64,000 nt of DNA from Caballeronia sp. GAFFF1. Lineage in GTDB: Bacteria; Pseudomonadota; Gammaproteobacteria; Burkholderiales; Burkholderiaceae. How positions within the stretch are numbered: the first letter of the stretch is position 1; each line of letters opens with the position of its first letter. The position numbers and the translations under genes were made by a program. The stretch is from NCBI RefSeq assembly GCF_023630705.1, contig NZ_JALQEM010000036.1:208134-272133 (forward strand), written 5' to 3'. Positions 61,173 to 64,000 of the stretch are shown one piece after another. The notes below the pieces were generated by a model, which saw nothing but the letters and a program-made list of their open reading frames with translations, had not been told where the DNA came from and made no database searches.

Positions 61173-62165
61173 ATGCCGAACGCGATTCTCAAGCACGGCC
61201 GATTGCATGGATTCGTGGCTTCGTTGCTCTCGCTCGTCCTTGCATTGCCGATGGATCAGGCACAGGCTCAAAACACGCCACCGCAGGCGCCGGGCCGCAC
61301 ATTCGTCGGCGCGAACGTCAAACAGTACGCGGACGCAGTGCTCGCCATCATGTCGTACACGGCCGTGCCCGACGTGACCACGAGCTCACTCTCCATCAAT
61401 AGCGGCGCGACCGGCAACCCGGGATTCGGTCAGACGCAATTCGGCGGCGGCTTCACCATCAGCAAGTCGTTTCCGCTCTATCTCGAAGGCACGGTCGCCT
61501 ATAGCCGCTACGATCCGACCTTCGTCGCCACCGACGGCAATCAGGAACGTCCCGTGCCGACCAAATGGAATACGGCAAGCACCACGGTGGGCATCGGCTG
61601 GGACTTCCCGATTACCGATGAACTTCGCTTCCGGCCGATCGTCAACGGCATGGTGGGCCGCGTGGCAAGCGACCTGCGCATCGCGCAGACCGTCTTCAAC
61701 CATGTCGCCGACGCGAACCTGCAATTCCTCGAAGACGGCGTGCTCAACGCCTACGGCGTCGGCGGATCACTGATGCTCGATCTTGAGCACTATCGCGAGC
61801 ATTACGAAGTCGACGTGGAACTGCGAGCAACCGATATCTATCTACGCAGCTTCGGCTCGTCGTCCAATGCCGTGCAGGGTTCGGCGACCGCGCAGCAATT
61901 CAGCCTGTGGGCTCGCTGGCGCGCGCCGACGGGCTTGAGCGCGCTCGACAGGCCCCTTCGCTACGTCCTCGAAACCGCGTACTCGCATTACTTCGGCGAC
62001 AGCGCCGGCGCGCTCGGCTTCAACGACCTCACCTCGCTCGGCGTGGGGCTGGAGCTCGACAGCAGCAAGTACCCGATCGTCATCACGCGCACGCGCGCCA
62101 TGGTTCGTTATGTCTTCGGGCACAACGTGCATGGCGTGTCCTTCGGATTCGCTGTGAGCTTCTAG
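61173..62165 (+). CDS. Outer-membrane beta-barrel protein of unknown function
   Basis: 330 aa. Signal peptide about 1-32 (cleavage after QAQA). The body has alternating amphipathic strands (FGGGFTISKSFPLYLEGTVA, TASTTVGIGWDFPIT, VGGSLMLDLEHYREHYEVDV) and ends with GVSFGFAVSF, a C-terminal Phe typical of BAM substrates. It resembles solitary outer-membrane autotransporter-type barrels without passenger. AGAGG before ATG 61173 sets the start. Confidence 0.8.
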   Translation: MPNAILKHGRLHGFVASLLSLVLALPMDQAQAQNTPPQAPGRTFVGANVKQYADAVLAIMSYTAVPDVTTSSLSINSGATGNPGFGQTQFGGGFTISKSFPLYLEGTVAYSRYDPTFVATDGNQERPVPTKWNTASTTVGIGWDFPITDELRFRPIVNGMVGRVASDLRIAQTVFNHVADANLQFLEDGVLNAYGVGGSLMLDLEHYREHYEVDVELRATDIYLRSFGSSSNAVQGSATAQQFSLWARWRAPTGLSALDRPLRYVLETAYSHYFGDSAGALGFNDLTSLGVGLELDSSKYPIVITRTRAMVRYVFGHNVHGVSFGFAVSF

Positions 62166-62186
62166 CCCTATCGCCAGTTGTGGCCT

Positions 62187-62585
62187 TCACCGCTTCTTGA
62201 TACGCCATTCCCCGCTTGCCTTCTTGCAGGCGACCGGTGTCCAGCTTTGCGTCTGCCCCTTCGCTACAGCAACGAGCGTCACGCTGCGGCAGGTTTCGCC
62301 GCCGCTTTGCGTGGTGTCGCGCGGCGTGACGGTGCCTTCGATGTGAACCGGATTGCCCGTGCCTTCATTGTTCCAGGGAACCCCCTGGCCGTCCTTCTGC
62401 GTGTCGAGCGCATGCTGGGCCGCACGGTTGAGCGCCTGGCGGTCAGCGGGCTTCATATAGCTGATCGGCGTGTCGCGCAGAAAGTTCAGATTGTTGGCGA
62501 ACGCGCAGGCGCACGACATCGAGAGCGTCGCCACGACGCTGCACTTTTCGAGCGTGTAAGCGAAACCGCGCGACAGCCGGATCAT
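62187..62585 (-). CDS. Exported surface-antigen-like protein (RT0821/17-kDa antigen C-terminal type)
   Basis: 132 aa with an N-terminal signal sequence (about 12-30). The remaining part MKPADRQALNRAAQHALDTQ, PWNNEGTGNPVHIEGTVTP and GETCRSVTLVAVAKGQTQSW matches the C-terminal domain found after glycine zippers in rickettsial-type 17-kDa antigens; here the zipper is absent. Function unknown, envelope located. Two Cys could form a disulfide. Confidence 0.75.
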   Translation of the reverse strand: MIRLSRGFAYTLEKCSVVATLSMSCACAFANNLNFLRDTPISYMKPADRQALNRAAQHALDTQKDGQGVPWNNEGTGNPVHIEGTVTPRDTTQSGGETCRSVTLVAVAKGQTQSWTPVACKKASGEWRIKKR

Positions 62586-62598
62586 GGTTCGGTGTCCT

Positions 62599-63135
62599 TC
62601 ATAAGACGTTGCGTTGGCTCGGATCGTACTTCGGGTCGGGCTGCTTCTGCGTTTGGCGCAACACGCCCCCTTCGTCGAAATAGAAGTGGAACAGCATATG
62701 ATCGATGTTGTTCTCCATGTAGCGATACGACCATACGTCGCGATTCATCCGTTTGTAATGCGCCGTTTCGAACGGGCGGCCGAAGTTCATCAAGACGTCA
62801 TCGCGCGTCCACTTGCCGACTTCGGCGCGGTAGAACTCGTTCTCCTGAAGCACTTGCCGGACGCTGACCACCTTGCCCGATGCATCGACATCCACCGCCG
62901 TGGTGGTGCTGCCCATCGGCTGCGTGGGCCACATGAGCCGCTTTCCGCCACCCGGCAAGTCATAGGTTTCCTTGGGCGTGCCCAGCCGCGCGACGATAGC
63001 CTGCTGATCCATGCCGGGCCCGACGTGCTGCTCCGGCTGGGCGCAGCCTGCGAGCGCAAGCACGGCGATGCATGCGCCGCGTGATAACGCCACTGCGATG
63101 CGTTCTGGCATGGCGATGGGGGGTTTTTCCTTCAT
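62599..63135 (-). CDS. BamE/SmpA-like lipoprotein
   Basis: 178 aa. Lipobox LALAGC (Cys31). Two repeats of the BamE-like fold are suggested: MDQQAIVARLGTPKETYDLP and WTRDDVLMNFGRPFETAHYK, followed by VWSYRYMENNIDHMLFHFYF. Such lipoproteins attach to the outer membrane; this one is not the canonical BamE but a paralogous family common in Burkholderia. The start is uncertain (ATG 63135 or 63111). Confidence 0.8.
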   Translation of the reverse strand: MKEKPPIAMPERIAVALSRGACIAVLALAGCAQPEQHVGPGMDQQAIVARLGTPKETYDLPGGGKRLMWPTQPMGSTTTAVDVDASGKVVSVRQVLQENEFYRAEVGKWTRDDVLMNFGRPFETAHYKRMNRDVWSYRYMENNIDHMLFHFYFDEGGVLRQTQKQPDPKYDPSQRNVL

Positions 63136-63146
63136 TGCGCTGCATG

Positions 63147-63734
63147 CTATTTCTTCGCGGCCGGTTCGACGGATATCGCAAGCGCCTCCGTATAGACGGC
63201 CTTCACCTGATCGCCTTTCTTCACGCGCTTGAGCCGTTCCGGGTCCTCGACATGCAGATCGAGCGTATTGCCTCGCGGTCCGCGCAGCGTGACGGTCTTC
63301 GCATGACGGTCCACTGCCACGACGTCGGCGATGATCGTCACTTCGCGGCCTATCTCCCCGCCGGGCTTCGCGCCCATGGGCGCGCGTTCGGCCGTCGCCT
63401 TCTCGGACGCCGATGGCGACGTCTTCTTGTCGACGAGGCTCAGCGTCAGCGACTCACGATACTGCGTGGTCACGAGATCGCCCACCGCAAGCTGGTCGAA
63501 ATTGCGCGCCTCGTTGGTCACTTCCAGTTCCATCACCTTGCCGGCCGCTGTCTTGAGCGTCACGGTGCGCGTCGCCGGGTCGATGCCGACAATTGTCGCG
63601 GTCACTTTCGACACGCCTTGCACGGTAGCGCCGTTCGCGTCCCGCGTAATGGTCGCGTCGGTTTGGGGCTCGGCTGCGAATGCGGTTGCAAAGAGGACAA
63701 GGCACGACATGACGACCAGACTGACGCGCTTCAT
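63147..63734 (-). CDS. Periplasmic protein of unknown function, two OB-like repeats
   Basis: 195 aa with signal peptide about 1-20. Two similar units, VTATIVGIDPATRTVTLKTAAG and IIADVVAVDRHAKTVTLRGP, each followed by a segment ending in DLV/DQVxxxYxEALxxSV, suggest an internal duplication of a small beta-barrel. No family known to me. GAGGAG before ATG 63734. 11 nt before the BamE-like gene, so probably cotranscribed. Confidence 0.8.
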   Translation of the reverse strand: MKRVSLVVMSCLVLFATAFAAEPQTDATITRDANGATVQGVSKVTATIVGIDPATRTVTLKTAAGKVMELEVTNEARNFDQLAVGDLVTTQYRESLTLSLVDKKTSPSASEKATAERAPMGAKPGGEIGREVTIIADVVAVDRHAKTVTLRGPRGNTLDLHVEDPERLKRVKKGDQVKAVYTEALAISVEPAAKK

Positions 63735-63777
63735 TTCGACACTCCTCATTCAATTGACGCAAGATAGCTCGCGAACG

Positions 63778-64000
63778 CTATTGGATCGAATAGCCGCGTC
63801 CCTGCATGCAGGCGGCCCATGCGCGGTTATAGGTGTCCATGGCGCCCTGGCTCTGCGCTTGCGCGTTGGCCTGCTGCGCGCGCCGGTTCTGACGGGCCCT
63901 CACGCCGCCAGCCATCGTGCCGGCTGTCGCGCCGATGGCCGCGCCCTTGCCGGCATCGCCCGCGATCGCGCCGATCACCGCGCCGCCGGCCGCGCCGCGC
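63778..64000 (-). CDS. Glycine-zipper outer-membrane protein (N-terminus outside window)
   Basis: The last 73 codons of a frame that enters from the right edge. AGGAVIGAIAGDAGKGAAIGATAGTMAGG-type GxxxG spacing marks a glycine-zipper membrane segment, followed by a Gln/Ala/Arg-rich helix and a C-terminal AWAACMQGRGYSIQ typical of YMGG-like proteins. Function unknown. Confidence 0.85.
   Translation of the reverse strand, partial: RGAAGGAVIGAIAGDAGKGAAIGATAGTMAGGVRARQNRRAQQANAQAQSQGAMDTYNRAWAACMQGRGYSIQ

Noticed and set aside
1..64000. tRNA, rRNA, CRISPR, integrase or transposase genes
   Set aside because: Reading both strands showed no T-loop-like tRNA cores, rRNA segments, repeat-spacer arrays or mobile-element proteins that I could support.

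Overview
The window is GC-rich, densely packed bacterial DNA. Gene content points to a beta-proteobacterium of the Burkholderiaceae, most like Paraburkholderia or Caballeronia. The evidence is a Burkholderia-type 16-strand porin, a phasin, paired long acyl-CoA dehydrogenases, PPK2, a pta-ackA pair, single-BON periplasmic proteins and a pel locus. The genus is inferred from gene family resemblance only. No rRNA, tRNA, CRISPR array, insertion sequence or prophage was recognised.

Region 1 (1-14.5 kb) is a Pel exopolysaccharide operon on the minus strand in the order pelA-B-C-D-E-F. It is cut by the left edge inside pelF, and pelG would lie outside. Upstream on the same strand are a stand-alone receiver protein, a CsbD-like protein and a large CheB-CheR-receiver hybrid. 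PelB carries an unusual Ala/Asn/Ser-rich insert built partly from a 189-bp direct repeat.

Region 2 (15-24 kb) holds scattered secreted and redox genes: an NmrA-type SDR, an SGNH hydrolase, an alkaline-phosphatase-superfamily lipoprotein coupled to an unknown exported protein, a Tat-exported tyrosinase with a strong terminator, and a BON protein. About 1.07 kb (17.9-18.9 kb) has no convincing gene.

Region 3 (24-40 kb) is lipid oriented: an apparently broken TetR gene, an acyl-CoA dehydrogenase, a decayed formylglycine-generating-enzyme gene, a long-chain acyl-CoA synthetase, an alpha/beta hydrolase, MOSC and MFS genes, then a wax ester synthase/DGAT, phasin and esterase group facing a TPP enzyme. 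Four intergenic sites in this region share a 19-bp inverted motif (CCCCT, 7 nt beginning CG, AGGGG). They lie 126-183 bp upstream of minus-strand genes and suggest a common regulator.

Region 4 (40.4-53.1 kb) is a ten-kilobase same-strand run: MFS, quinone oxidoreductase, TauD/TfdA dioxygenase, RBBP9-like hydrolase, acyl-CoA ligase, porin, BON protein, acyl-CoA dehydrogenase and thiolase. A divergent AraC regulator sits at its head and a BKACE-family gene lies beyond. It looks like a peripheral catabolic cluster for an unidentified acid or acyl substrate.

Region 5 (53.3-64 kb) combines stress and energy genes on the minus strand (small membrane protein, RRM protein, PPK2, SulP transporter, phosphotransacetylase, acetate kinase) with an AI-2E-family permease, a SYLF lipoprotein and several envelope proteins, ending in a glycine-zipper protein cut by the right edge.
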